Source: Siphonodentalium dalli (Eukaryota > Mollusca > Scaphopoda > Gadilida > Siphonodentaliidae). From it: a DNA stretch of 64,000 bases. Positions within the stretch are counted from its first letter, which is position 1, and each line of letters begins with the position of its first letter. Below, piece after piece: positions 34,187 to 46,775 of the stretch. Both the position numbers and the translations under genes were made by a program. The notes beneath the pieces were generated by a model, which did not search any database, had not been told where the DNA came from, and worked only from the letters and a program-made list of their open reading frames with translations. The stretch covers positions 171,125,107 through 171,189,106 of the forward strand of contig CP136061.1 in the NCBI GenBank assembly GCA_032622095.1. The letters run 5' to 3'.

Positions 34187-35998
34187 TCGGGTGGCACCCC
34201 CCGGGGTGATGGGTGGGGGGTCGGGGTGTTTCTAGGTGGTATTTTGGGCCGGCCACCTACACATGCCATCAAATCGGTCGAAATCCTTACCGTTCTCGAA
34301 AATGGTCCATATCCCATTTTCACCCCCTCGGGTGGCACCCCCCGGGGGTGATAAGTGGGGGGGGGGTCGGGTGTTTCTAGGTGGTATTTGGGGCGGGCCA
34401 CCCACCCATGCCGTCAAATCGGTCGAAATCCTTACCGTTCTCGAAAATGGTCCATGCCCCATTTTCACCCACATGGGGTGGCACCCCCCGGGGGTGATGG
34501 GTGGGGGTCGGGGTGTTTCTAGGTGGTATTTGGGGCGAGCCACACACCCATGCCGTCAAATCGGTCAAAATCCTTACCGTTCTCGAAAATGGTCCATATC
34601 CCATTTTCACCCCCTCGGGTGGCATCACCCGGGGGTGATGGGTAGGGGTCGGTGTGTTTCTAGGTGGTATTTGGGGGGGCCACCCACCCATGCCGTCAAA
34701 TCGGTCGAAATCCTTACCGTACTCAAAAATGGTCCATATCCCATTTTCACTCCCTCGGGGTGGCACTCCCCCCCGGGGGTGATGGGTGGCGGGTCGGGGT
34801 GTTTCTATGTAGTATTTGGGGCGGGCCACCCACCCATGCCGTCAAATCGGTCGAAATCATTACCGTTCTCGAAAATGGTCCATACCCCATTTTCACCCCC
34901 TCGGGGTGGCACCCCCCGGCGGTGATGAGTAGGCGTCGGGGTGTTTCTATGTGGTATTTGGGGCGGGCTACCCACCCATGCCGTCAAATCGGTCGAAATC
35001 CTTACCGTTCTCGAAAATGGTCCATACCGCATTTTCACCCCCTCGGGGTGGCACCCCCCGGGGGTGATGGGTTGGGGGGTCGGGTGTATCTAGGTGGTAT
35101 AATTTGGGCGGGCCACCCACCCATGCCGTCAAATCGGTCGAAATCCTTACCGTTCTCGAAAATGTTCCATACCCCATTTTCACCCCCTCGGGTGGCACCC
35201 CCCGGGGGTGAAGGGTGGGGGATCGGGGTGTTTCTAGGTGGTATTTGGGGCGGGCCACCAACCTATGCCGTCAAATCGATCGAAATCCTTACCGTTCTCG
35301 AAAATGGTCCATACCCCATTTTCACCCCCTCGGGGTGGCACCCCCCGGGGGTGATGGGTGGGGGGGTCGGGGTGTTTCTAGGTGGTATTTGGTGCGGGCC
35401 ACCCACCCATGCCGTCAAATCGGTCGAAATCCTTACCGTTCTCGAAAATGTTCCATACCCCATTTTCACCCCCTCGGGGTGGCACCCCCGGGGGTGATGG
35501 GGGGTGATCGGGGTGTTTCTAGGTAGTATTTGGGGCGGGCCACCCACCCATGCCGTCAAATCGGTCGAAATCCTTACCGTTCTCGAAAATGGTCCATACC
35601 CCATTTTCACCCCCTCGGGGTGGCACCCCCCGGGGGTGATGTGTGGGGGGTCGGGGTGTTTCTAGGTAGTATTTGGGGCGGGCCACCCACCCATTCCGTC
35701 AAATCGATCGAAATCCTTACCGTACTCGAAAATGGTCCATACCCCATTTTCACCCCCTCGGGGTGGCACCCCCCGGGGGTGATGGGTGGGAGGTCGGGGT
35801 GTTTCTAGGTAGTATTTGGGGCGGGCCACCCACCCATGCCGTCAAATCGGTCGAAATCCTTACCGTTCTCGAAAATGGTCCATACCCCATTTTCACCCCC
35901 TCGGGATGGCACCCCCCGGGGGTGATGGGTGGGGGTCGGGGTGTTTCTAGGTGGTATTTGGGGCGGGCCACCCACCCATGCCGTCAAATCGGTCGAAA
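34173..35998 (-). repeat. Array 3, reverse arm: same minisatellite inverted, about 13 units
   Basis: Reverse-complement units of about 142 bp (CCCCATTTTCACC, CCGTCAAATCGGTCGAAATC, GTTTCTAGGTGGTATTTGGG) run from the junction to GGTCGAAA at 35998, where the array breaks off inside a unit. The longest open frames in the window (277 codons at 34664 and 229 codons at 34236) lie here. They translate the repeat in rotating frames and are not credible genes. Confidence 0.96.
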
Positions 35999-36043
35999 GC
36001 GACATTTTGGAAATAGGGAATAAGTTCCAATTGTCATGTCTGT
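35999..36043. other. Short junction between array 3 and array 4
   Basis: About 45 bp that match neither repeat. Array 4 starts at AAATATATATAGCTTTG. Confidence 0.7.
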
Positions 36044-36729
36044 AAATATATATAGCTTTGTCGAGATGTCTCCCTAAGGTCGGATTATTTCAAGAGTCTC
36101 CCTAATGTCGTTAATTTTGTTAGCTATATGTATATGTATATCAGTACGTGGCATTGGTTATAATAATTAAAGGCACGGGCGGTGTTCGTTGCAGAAATAT
36201 TAGTATGTGGTCAAATCGCCACCAACAGATGGAATATTAAAATATGTACAGTTTTGTTCATATGCAAACGTAATCAGCGCATGAATAGTGTATTGTCCTC
36301 AATGTGTACCATGATTGCGTAAACAACAGTATGCTCGTGTTACAGAAGTTTTGCTTCTGTTTACATAACACAACGCAATCATATTGGTTAATCACACAAA
36401 CATGATATAAACGCTCTTCATTATTTCCATATAAGAAATATAGTAACAAAAAACGCTCTTTATGCTTACCATATCCGGATCTATACAAAAGTCAGGAAAC
36501 GTAACGTACTGTTTATGCCATAGTTCTGTATGATATAACAACAAATTCTGCCTATATTTTACTATTTCTGTTTATGGTGGTTTTTGACGGAGCTGAATAT
36601 GTTAACAGCATACCCACCGCTAAAGACAGTCCGTATCTTTAATATGAGCAATAAAAGATGTTTTTTTATTAATACCAAATGCTCTCACCATACCCTGAAG
36701 CTGCACGTTGCATGGAAAATGATATATTG

Positions 36730-37109
36730 AGATGTCTGCCTAAGGTCGGATTATTTCAAGAGTCTCCCGAATGTCTTTTCATGTTGTTAGGTATATGTAT
36801 ATCATTACATGGTATTGGTTATAATAATTAAAGGCACGGGCGGCGTTCGTTGCAGAACTATTCATATGTGATCAAATCGCCACCAACAGATGGAATATTA
36901 AAATATATATAGCTTTGTTGAGATGTCTCCCTAAGGTCGGATTATTTCAAGAGTCTCCCTAATGTCGTTAATTTTGTTAGCTATATGTATATGTATATCA
37001 GTACATGGCATTGGTTATAATAATTAAAGGCACGGGCGGTGTTCGTTGCAGAAATATTAATATGTGGTCAAATCGCCACCAACAGATGGAATATTAAAAT
37101 ATGTACAGT
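36730..37109 (+). repeat. Internal subrepeats of about 190 bp in array 4 (example pair)
   Basis: AGATGTCTGCCTAAGGTCGG at 36730 starts one subrepeat and AGATGTCTCCCTAAGGTCGG starts the next about 190 bp later. Both continue through GATTATTTCAAGAGTCTCCC, GGTTATAATAATTAAAGGCA, GTTCGTTGCAGAA and AATCGCCACCAACAGATGGA. The first type has TCGTTTCATGTTGTTAGG and the second TCGTTAATTTTGTTAGC. Units of 857 and 905 bp have two subrepeats; the 1,101-bp type has three (for example starts at 37635, 37826 and 38022). Confidence 0.92.
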
Positions 37110-37198
37110 TTTGTTCATATGCAAACGTAATCAGCGCGTGAATAGTGTATTGTCCTCAATGTGTACGATGATTGCGTAAACAACAGCATGCTCGTGTT

Positions 37199-37217
37199 AC
37201 AGAAGTTTTGCTTCTGT
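37199..37217 (+). repeat. Hairpin motif recurring in array 4
   Basis: ACAGAAGTTTTGCTTCTGT is a perfect 7-bp inverted repeat around a 5-nt loop, present once per unit and unchanged in every unit I looked at. Confidence 0.75.
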
Positions 37218-37362
37218 TTACAAAACACAACGCAATCATATTGGTTAATCACACAAACATTATATAAACGCTCTTCATTATTTCCATATAAGAAAAATAG
37301 TAACAAACAACGCTCTTTATGCTTACCATATCCGGATCTATACAAAAGTCAGGAAACGTAAC

Positions 37363-37411
37363 GGTTTTTTCCTTTTGTTTGCACAACAAAGTGAAAACAA
37401 TTGACAATAAC
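37363..37411 (+). repeat. 49-bp segment that separates array 4 unit types (example)
   Basis: Long-type units have GGTTTTTTCCTTTTGTTTGC and on to GACAATAAC between CGTAAC and ATACTG. The 857-bp type reads CGTAACGTACTG with the 49 bases absent (for example at 36500). TAAC stands at both edges of the segment, so the short type probably arose by deletion between these 4-bp repeats. Confidence 0.85.
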
Positions 37412-40173
37412 ATACTGTTTATGCCATATTTCTGTATGATATAACAACAACTTCTGCCTATATTTTACTATTTCTGTTTATGGCGGTTTTTGACGGAGAT
37501 GAATATTTTAACAGCATACCCACCGCCAAAATCGCCCGTATCTTTAATATGAGCAATAAAAGATATTTTTTTATTAATACCAAATGCTCTCATCATACCC
37601 AGAAGCTGCACGTTGCATGGAAAATGATATATTGAGATGTCTGCCTAAGGTCGGATTATTTCAAGAGTCTCCCGAATGTCGTTTAATTTTGTTAGGTATA
37701 TGTATATCATTGCATGGTATTGGTTATAATAATTAAAGGCACGGGCGCCGTTCGTTGCAGAACTATTCATATGTGATCAAATCGCCACCAACAGATGGAA
37801 TATTAAAATATATATAGCTTTGTCGAGATGTCTCCCTAAGGTCGGATTATTTCAAGAGTCTCACTAATGTCGTTAATTTTGTTAGCTATATGTATATGTA
37901 TATCAGTACATGGCATTGGTTATAATAATTAAAGGCACGGGTGGCGTTCGTTGCAGAACTATTCATATGTGATCAAATCGCCACCAACAGATGGAATATT
38001 AAAATATATATAGCTTTGTCGAGATGTCTCCCTAAGGTCGGATTATTTCAAGAGTCTCACTAATGTCGTTAATTTTGTTAGCTATATGTATATGTATATC
38101 AGTACATGGCATTGGTTATAATAATTAAAGGCACGGGCGGTGTTCGTTGCAGAAATATTAATATGTGGTCAAATCGCCACCAACAGATGGAATATTAAAA
38201 TATGTACAGTTTTGTTCATATACAAACGTAATCAGCGCGTGAATAGTGTATTGTCCTCAATGTGTACGATGATTGCGTAAACAACAGCATGCTCGTGTTA
38301 CAGAAGTTTTGCTTCTGTTTACATAACACAACGCAATCATATTGGTTAATCACACAAACATTATATAAACGCTCTTCATTATTTCCATATAAGAAATATA
38401 GTAACAAACAACGCTCTTTATGCTTACCATATCCGGATCTATACAAAAGTCAGGAAACGTAACGTACTGTTTATGCCATAGTTATGTATGATATAACAAC
38501 AAATTCTGCCTATATTTTACTATTTCTGTTTATGGCGGTTTTTGACGGAGCTGAATATTTTAACAGCATTCCCACCGCCAAAGACAGCCCGTATCTTTAA
38601 TATGAGCAATAACAGATGTTTGTTTATTAATACCAAATGCTCTCACCATACCCAGAAGCTGCACGTTGCATGGAAAATGATATATTGAGATGTCTGCCTA
38701 AGGTCGGATTATTTCCAGAGTCTCCCGAATGTCGTTTCATGTTGTTAGGTATATGTATATCATTACATGGTATTGGTTATAATAATTAAAGGCACGGGCG
38801 GCGTTCGTTGCAGAACTATTCATATGTGATCAAATCGCCACCAACAGATGGAATATTAAAATATATATAGCTGTGTCGAGATGTCTCCCTAAGGTCGGAT
38901 TATTTCAAGAGTCTCCCTAATGTCGTTAATTTTGTTAGCTATATGTATATGTATATCAGTACATGGCATTGGTTATAATAATTAAAGGCACGGGCCGTGT
39001 TCGTTGCAGAAATTTTAATATGTGGTCAAATCGCCACCAACAGATGGAATATTAAAATATGTACAGTTTTGTTCATATGCAAACATAATCAGCGAACGAA
39101 TAGTCTATTGTCCTCAATGTGTACGATGATTGCGTAAACAACAGCATGCTCGTGTTACAGAAGTTTTGCTTCTGTTTACATAACACAACGCAATCATATT
39201 GGTTAATCACACAAACATTCTATAAACGCTCTTCATTATTTCCATATAAGAAAAATAGTAACAAAGAACGCTCTTTATGCTTACCATATCCGGATCTATA
39301 CAAAAGTCAGGAAACGTAACGGTTTTTTCCTTTTGTTTGTACAACAAAGCGAAACCAATTGACAATAACATACTGTTTATGCCATATTTCTGTATGATAT
39401 AACAACAAATGCTGCCTATATTTTACTATTTCTGTTTATGGCGGTTTTTGACGGAGATGAATATTTTAACAGCATACCCACCGCCAACACCGCCCGTATC
39501 TATAATATGAGCAATAAAAGATATTTTTTTATTAATACCAAATGCTCTCACCATACCCAGAAGCTGCACGTTGCATGGAAAATGATATATTGAGATGTCT
39601 GCCTAAGGTCGGATTATTTCAAGAGTCTCCCGAATGTCGTTTCATGTTGTTAGGTATATGTATATCATTACATGGTATTGGTTATAATAATTAAAGGCAC
39701 GGGTGGCGTTCGTTGCAGAACTATTCATATGTGATCAAATCGCCACCAACAGATGGAATATTAAAATATATATAGCTTTGTCGAGATGTCTCCCTAAGGT
39801 CGGATTATTTCAAGAGTCTCACTAATGTCGTTAATTTTGTTAGCTATATGTATATGTATATCAGTACATGGCATTGGTTATAATAATTAAAGGCACGGGT
39901 GGCGTTCGTTGCAGAACTATTCATATGTGATCAAATCGCCACCAACAGATGAAATATTAAAATATATATAGCTTTGTCGAGATGTCTCCCTAAGGTAGGA
40001 TTATTTCAAGAGTCTCCCTAATGTCGTTAATTTTGTTAGCTATATGTATACGTATATCAGTACATGGCATTGGTTATAATAATTAAAGGCACGGGCGGTG
40101 TTCGTTGCAGAAATATTAATATGTGGTCAAATCGCCACCAACAGATGGAATATTAAAATATGTACAGTTTTGT

Positions 40174-43100
40174 TCATATACAAACGTAATCAGCGCGTGA
40201 ATAGTGTATTGTCCTCAATGTGTACGATGATTGCGTAAACAACAGCATGCTCGTGTTACAGAAGTTTTGCTTCTGTTTACATAACACAACGCAATCATAT
40301 TGGTTAATCACACAAACATTATATAAACGCTCTTCATTATTTCCATATAAGAAAAATAGTAACAAACAACGCTCTTTATGCTTACCATATCCGGATCTAT
40401 ACGAAAGTCAGGAAACGTAACGGATTTTTCCTTTTGTTTGCACAACAAAGTGAAAACAATTGACAATAACATACTGTTTATGCCATATTTCTGTTTGATA
40501 TAACAACAACTTCTGCCTATATTTTACTATTTCTGTTTATGGCGGTTTTTGACGGAGCTGAATATTTTAACAGCATTCCCACCGCCAAAGACAGCCCGTA
40601 TCTTTAATATGAGCAATAACAGATGTTTGTTTATTAATACCAAATGCTCTCATCATACCCAGAAGCTGCACGTTGCATGGAAAATGATATATTGAGATGT
40701 CTGCATAAGGTCGGATTATTTCAAGAGTCTCCCGAATGTCGTTTAATTTTGTTAGGTATATGTATATCATTGCATGGTATTGGTTATAATAATTAAAGGC
40801 ACGGGCGCCGTTCGTTGCAGAACTATTCATATGTGATCAAATCGCCACCAACAGATGGAATATTAAAATATATATAGCTTTGTCGAGATGTCTCCCTAAG
40901 GTCGGATTATTTCAAGAGTCTCCCTAATGTCGTTAATTTTGTTAGCTATATGTATATGTATATCAGTACATGGCATTGGTTATAATAATTAAAGGCACGG
41001 GCGGTGTTCGTTGCAGAAATATTAATATGTGGTCAAATCGCCACCAACAGATGGAATATTAAAATATGTACAGTTTTGTTCATATACAAACGTAATCAGC
41101 GCGTGAATAGTGTATTGTCCTCAATGTGTACGATGATTGCGTAAACAACAGCATGCTCGTGTTACAGAAGTTTTGCTTCTGTTTACATAACACAACGCAA
41201 TCATATTGGTTAATCACACAAACATTATATAAACGCTCTTCATTATTTCCATATAAGAAATATAGTAACAAACAACGCTCTTTATGCTTACCATATCCGG
41301 ATCTATACAAAAGTCAGGAAACGTAACGTACTGTTTATGCCATAGTTATGTATGATATAACAACAAATTCTGCCTATATTTTACTATTTCTGTTTATGGC
41401 GGTTTTTGACGGAGCTGAATATTTTAACAGCATTCCCACCGCCAAAGACAGCCCGTATCTTTAATATGAGCAATAACAGATGTTTGTTTATTAATACCAA
41501 ATGCTCTCACCATACCCAGAAGCTGCACGTTGCATGGAAAATGATATATTGAGATGTCTGCCTACGGTCGGATTATTTCCAGAGTCTCCCGAATGTCGTT
41601 TCATGTTGTTAGGTATATGTATATCATTACATGGTATTGGTTATAATAATTAAAGGCACGGGTGGCGTTCGTTGCAGAACTATATCCGGATCTATACAAA
41701 AGTCAGGAAACGTAACGGTTTTTTCCTTTTGTTTGTACAACAAAGCGAAAACAATTGACAATAACATACTGTTTATGCCATATTTCTGTATGATATAACA
41801 ACAAATGCTGCCTATATTTTACTATTTCTGTTTATGGCGGTTTTGACGGAGATGAATATTTTAACAGCATACCCACCGCCATCACCGCCCGTATCTATAA
41901 TATGAGCAATAAAAGATATTTTTTTATTAATACCAAATGCTCTCACCATACCCAGAAGCTGCACGTTGCATGGAAAATGATATATTGAGATGTCTGCCTA
42001 AGGTCGGATTATTTCAAGAGTCTCCCGAATGTCGTTTCATGTTGTTAGGTATATGTATATCATTACATGGTATTGGTTATAATAATTAAAGGCACGGGTG
42101 GCGTTCGTTGCAGAACTATTCATATGTGATCAAATCGCCACCAACAGATGGAATATTAAAATATATATAGCTTTGTCGAGATGTCTCCCTAAGGTCGGAT
42201 TATTTCAAGAGTCTCACTAATGTCGTTAATTTTGTTAGCTATATGTATATGTATATCAGTACATGGCATTGGTTATAATAATTAAAGGCACGGGTGGCGT
42301 TCGTTGCAGAACTATTCATATGTGATCAAATCGCCACCAACAGATGAAATATTAAAATATATATAGCTTTGTCGAGATGTCTCCCTAAGGTAGGATTATT
42401 TCAAGAGTCTCCCTAATGTCGTTAATTTTGTTAGCTATATGTATACGTATATCAGTACATGGCATTGGTTATAATAATTAAAGGCACGGGCGGTGTTCGT
42501 TGCAGAAATATTAATATGTGGTCAAATCGCCACCAACAGATGGAATATTAAAATATGTACAGTTTTGTTCATATACAAACGTAATCAGCGCGTGAATAGT
42601 GTATTGTCCTCAATGTGTACGATGATTGCGTAAACAACAGCATGCTCGTGTTACAGAAGTTTTGCTTCTGTTTACATAACACAACGCAATCATATTGGTT
42701 AATCACACAAACATTATATAAACGCTCTTCATTATTTCCATATAAGAAAAATAGTAACAAACAACGCTCTTTATGCTTACCATATCCGGATCTATACGAA
42801 AGTCAGGAAACGTAACGGATTTTTCCTTTTGTTTGCACAACAAAGTGAAAACAATTGACAATAACATACTGTTTATGCCATATTTCTGTTTGATATAACA
42901 ACAACTTCTGCCTATATTTTACTATTTCTGTTTATGGCGGTTTTTGACGGAGCTGAATATTTTAACAGCATTCCCACCGCCAAAGACAGCCCGTATCTTT
43001 AATATGAGCAATAACAGATGTTTGTTTATTAATACCAAATGCTCTCATCATACCCAGAAGCTGCACGTTGCATGGAAAATGATATATTGAGATGTCTGCA

Positions 43101-46100
43101 TAAGGTCGGATTATTTCAAGAGTCTCCCGAATGTCGTTTAATTTTGTTAGGTATATGTATATCATTGCATGGTATTGGTTATAATAATTAAAGGCACGGG
43201 CGCCGTTCGTTGCAGAACTATTCATATGTGATCAAATCGCCACCAACAGATGGAATATTAAAATATATATAGCTTTGTCGAGATGTCTCCCTAAGGTCGG
43301 ATTATTTCAAGAGTCTCCCTAATGTCGTTAATTTTGTTAGCTATATGTATATGTATATCAGTACATGGCATTGGTTATAATAATTAAAGGCACGGGCGGT
43401 GTTCGTTGCAGAAATATTAATATGTGGTCAAATCGCCACCAACAGATGGAATATTAAAATATGTACAGTTTTGTTCATATACAAACGTAATCAGCGCGTG
43501 AATAGTGTATTGTCCTCAATGTGTACGATGATTGCGTAAACAACAGCATGCTCGTGTTACAGAAGTTTTGCTTCTGTTTACATAACACAACGCAATCATA
43601 TTGGTTAATCACACAAACATTATATAAACGCTCTTCATTATTTCCATATAAGAAAAATAGTAACAAACAACGCTCTTTATGCTTACCATATCCGGATCTA
43701 TACGAAAGTCAGGAAACGTAACGGATTTTTCCTTTTGTTTGCACAACAAAGTGAAAACAATTGACAATAACATACTGTTTATGCCATATTTCTGTTTGAT
43801 ATAACAACAACTTCTGCCTATATTTTACTATTTCTGTTTATGGCGGTTTTTGACGGAGCTGAATATTTTAACAGCATTCCCACCGCCAAAGACAGCCCGT
43901 ATCTTTAATATGAGCAATAACAGATGTTAGTTTATTAATACCAAATGCTCTCATCATACCCAGAAGCTGCACGTTGCATGGAAAATGATATATTGAGATG
44001 TCTGCATAAGGTCGGATTATTTCAAGAGTCTCCCGAATGTCGTTTAATTTTGTTAGGTATATGTATATCATTGCATGGTATTGGTTATAATAATTAAAGG
44101 CACGGGCGCCGTTCGTTGCAGAACTATTCATATGTGATCAAATCGCCACCAACAGATGGAATATTAAAATATATATAGCTTTGTCGAGATGTCTCCCTAA
44201 GGTCGGATTATTTCAAGAGTCTCCCTAATGTCGTTAATTTTGTTAGCTATATGTATATGTATATCAGTACATGGCATTGGTTATAATAATTAAAGGCACG
44301 GGCGGTGTTCGTTGCAGAAATATTAATATGTGGTCAAATCGCCACCAACAGATGGAATATTAAAATATGTACAGTTTTGTTCATATACAAACGTAATCAG
44401 CGCGTGAATAGTGTATTGTCCTCAATGTGTACGATGATTGCGTAAACAACAGCATGCTCGTGTTACAGAAGTTTTGCTTCTGTTTACATAACACAACGCA
44501 ATCATATTGGTTAATCACACAAACATTATATAAACGCTCTTCATTATTTCCATATAAGAAATATAGTAACAAACAACGCTCTTTATGCTTACCATATCCG
44601 GATCTATACAAAAGTCAGGAAACGTAACGTACTGTTTATGCCATAGTTATGTATGATATAACAACAAATTCTGCCTATATTTTACTATTTCTGTTTATGG
44701 CGGTTTTTGACGGAGCTGAATATTTTAACAGCATTCCCACCGCCAAAGACAGCCCGTATCTTTAATATGAGCAATAACAGATGTTTGTTTATTAATACCA
44801 AATGCTCTCACCATACCCAGAAGCTGCACGTTGCATGGAAAATGATATATTGAGATGTCTGCCTACGGTCGGATTATTTCCAGAGTCTCCCGAATGTCGT
44901 TTCATGTTGTTAGGTATATGTATATCATTACATGGTATTGGTTATAATAATTAAAGGCACGGGTGGCGTTCGTTGCAGAACTATATCCGGATCTATACAA
45001 AAGTCAGGAAACGTAACGGTTTTTTCCTTTTGTTTGTACAACAAAGCGAAAACAATTGACAATAACATACTGTTTATGCCATATTTCTGTATGATATAAC
45101 AACAAATGCTGCCTATATTTTACTATTTCTGTTTATGGCGGTTTTGACGGAGATGAATATTTTAACAGCATACCCACCGCCATCACCGCCCGTATCTATA
45201 ATATGAGCAATAAAAGATATTTTTTTATTAATACCAAATGCTCTCACCATACCCAGAAGCTGCACGTTGCATGGAAAATGATATATTGAGATGTCTGCCT
45301 AAGGTCGGATTATTTCAAGAGTCTCCCGAATGTCGTTTCATGTTGTTAGGTATATGTATATCATTACATGGTATTGGTTATAATAATTAAAGGCACGGGT
45401 GGCGTTCGTTGCAGAACTATTCATATGTGATCAAATCGCCACCAACAGATGGAATATTAAAATATATATAGCTTTGTCGAGATGTCTCCCTAAGGTCGGA
45501 TTATTTCAAGAGTCTCACTAATGTCGTTAATTTTGTTAGCTATATGTATATGTATATCAGTACATGGCATTGGTTATAATAATTAAAGGCACGGGTGGCG
45601 TTCGTTGCAGAACTATTCATATGTGATCAAATCGCCACCAACAGATGAAATATTAAAATATATATAGCTTTGTCGAGATGTCTCCCTAAGGTAGGATTAT
45701 TTCAAGAGTCTCCCTAATGTCGTTAATTTTGTTAGCTATATGTATACGTATATCAGTACATGGCATTGGTTATAATAATTAAAGGCACGGGCGGTGTTCG
45801 TTGCAGAAATATTAATATGTGGTCAAATCGCCACCAACAGATGGAATATTAAAATATGTACAGTTTTGTTCATATACAAACGTAATCAGCGCGTGAATAG
45901 TGTATTGTCCTCAATGTGTACGATGATTGCGTAAACAACAGCATGCTCGTGTTACAGAAGTTTTGCTTCTGTTTACATAACACAACGCAATCATATTGGT
46001 TAATCACACAAACATTATATAAACGCTCTTCATTATTTCCATATAAGAAAAATAGTAACAAACAACGCTCTTTATGCTTACCATATCCGGATCTATACGA

Positions 46101-46775
46101 AAGTCAGGAAACGTAACGGATTTTTCCTTTTGTTTGCACAACAAAGTGAAAACAATTGACAATAACATACTGTTTATGCCATATTTCTGTTTGATATAAC
46201 AACAACTTCTGCCTATATTTTACTATTTCTGTTTATGGCGGTTTTTGACGGAGCTGAATATTTTAACAGCATTCCCACCGCCAAAGACAGCCCGTATCTT
46301 TAATATGAGCAATAACAGATGTTTGTTTATTAATACCAAATGCTCTCATCATACCCAGAAGCTGCACGTTGCATGGAAAATGATATATTGAGATGTCTGC
46401 ATAAGGTCGGATTATTTCAAGAGTCTCCCGAATGTCGTTTAATTTTGTTAGGTATATGTATATCATTGCATGGTATTGGTTATAATAATTAAAGGCACGG
46501 GCGCCGTTCGTTGCAGAACTATTCATATGTGATCAAATCGCCACCAACAGATGGAATATTAAAATATATATAGCTTTGTCGAGATGTCTCCCTAAGGTCG
46601 GATTATTTCAAGAGTCTCCCTAATGTCGTTAATTTTGTTAGCTATATGTATATGTATATCAGTACATGGCATTGGTTATAATAATTAAAGGCACGGGCGG
46701 TGTTCGTTGCAGAAATATTAATATGTGGTCAAATCGCCACCAACAGATGGAATATTAAAATATGTACAGTTTTGT
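40174..46775. repeat. 3,301-bp block duplicated in tandem within array 4
   Basis: Unit intervals 906, 1,489, 906 occur twice in a row (starting at 40174 and 43475), and all landmarks are 3,301 bp apart, including a rare deletion junction (41678 and 44979). One difference noted is a T-to-A change near 43928. Four 906-type units here share ACGAAAGTCAGG in place of ACAAAAGTCAGG. Confidence 0.85.
41678..41689 (+). other. Deletion junction in array 4 (copy at 44979-44990)
   Basis: AACTATATCCGG joins the end of one subrepeat (normally AACTATTCATATG) to a position normally reading ACCATATCCGG, sharing only about two bases. The resulting unit interval of 1,489 bp equals 857 plus 1,101 minus 469, so about 469 bp were lost. 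Confidence 0.8.

Noticed and set aside
34236-35497. Longest open frames in the window (229 and 277 codons) with repeated proline- and glycine-rich peptides
   Set aside because: They lie in the 142-bp minisatellite, whose unit length is not a multiple of three, so the frame rotates through the same DNA. Similar frames exist on both strands. There is no start context, domain or splice structure.
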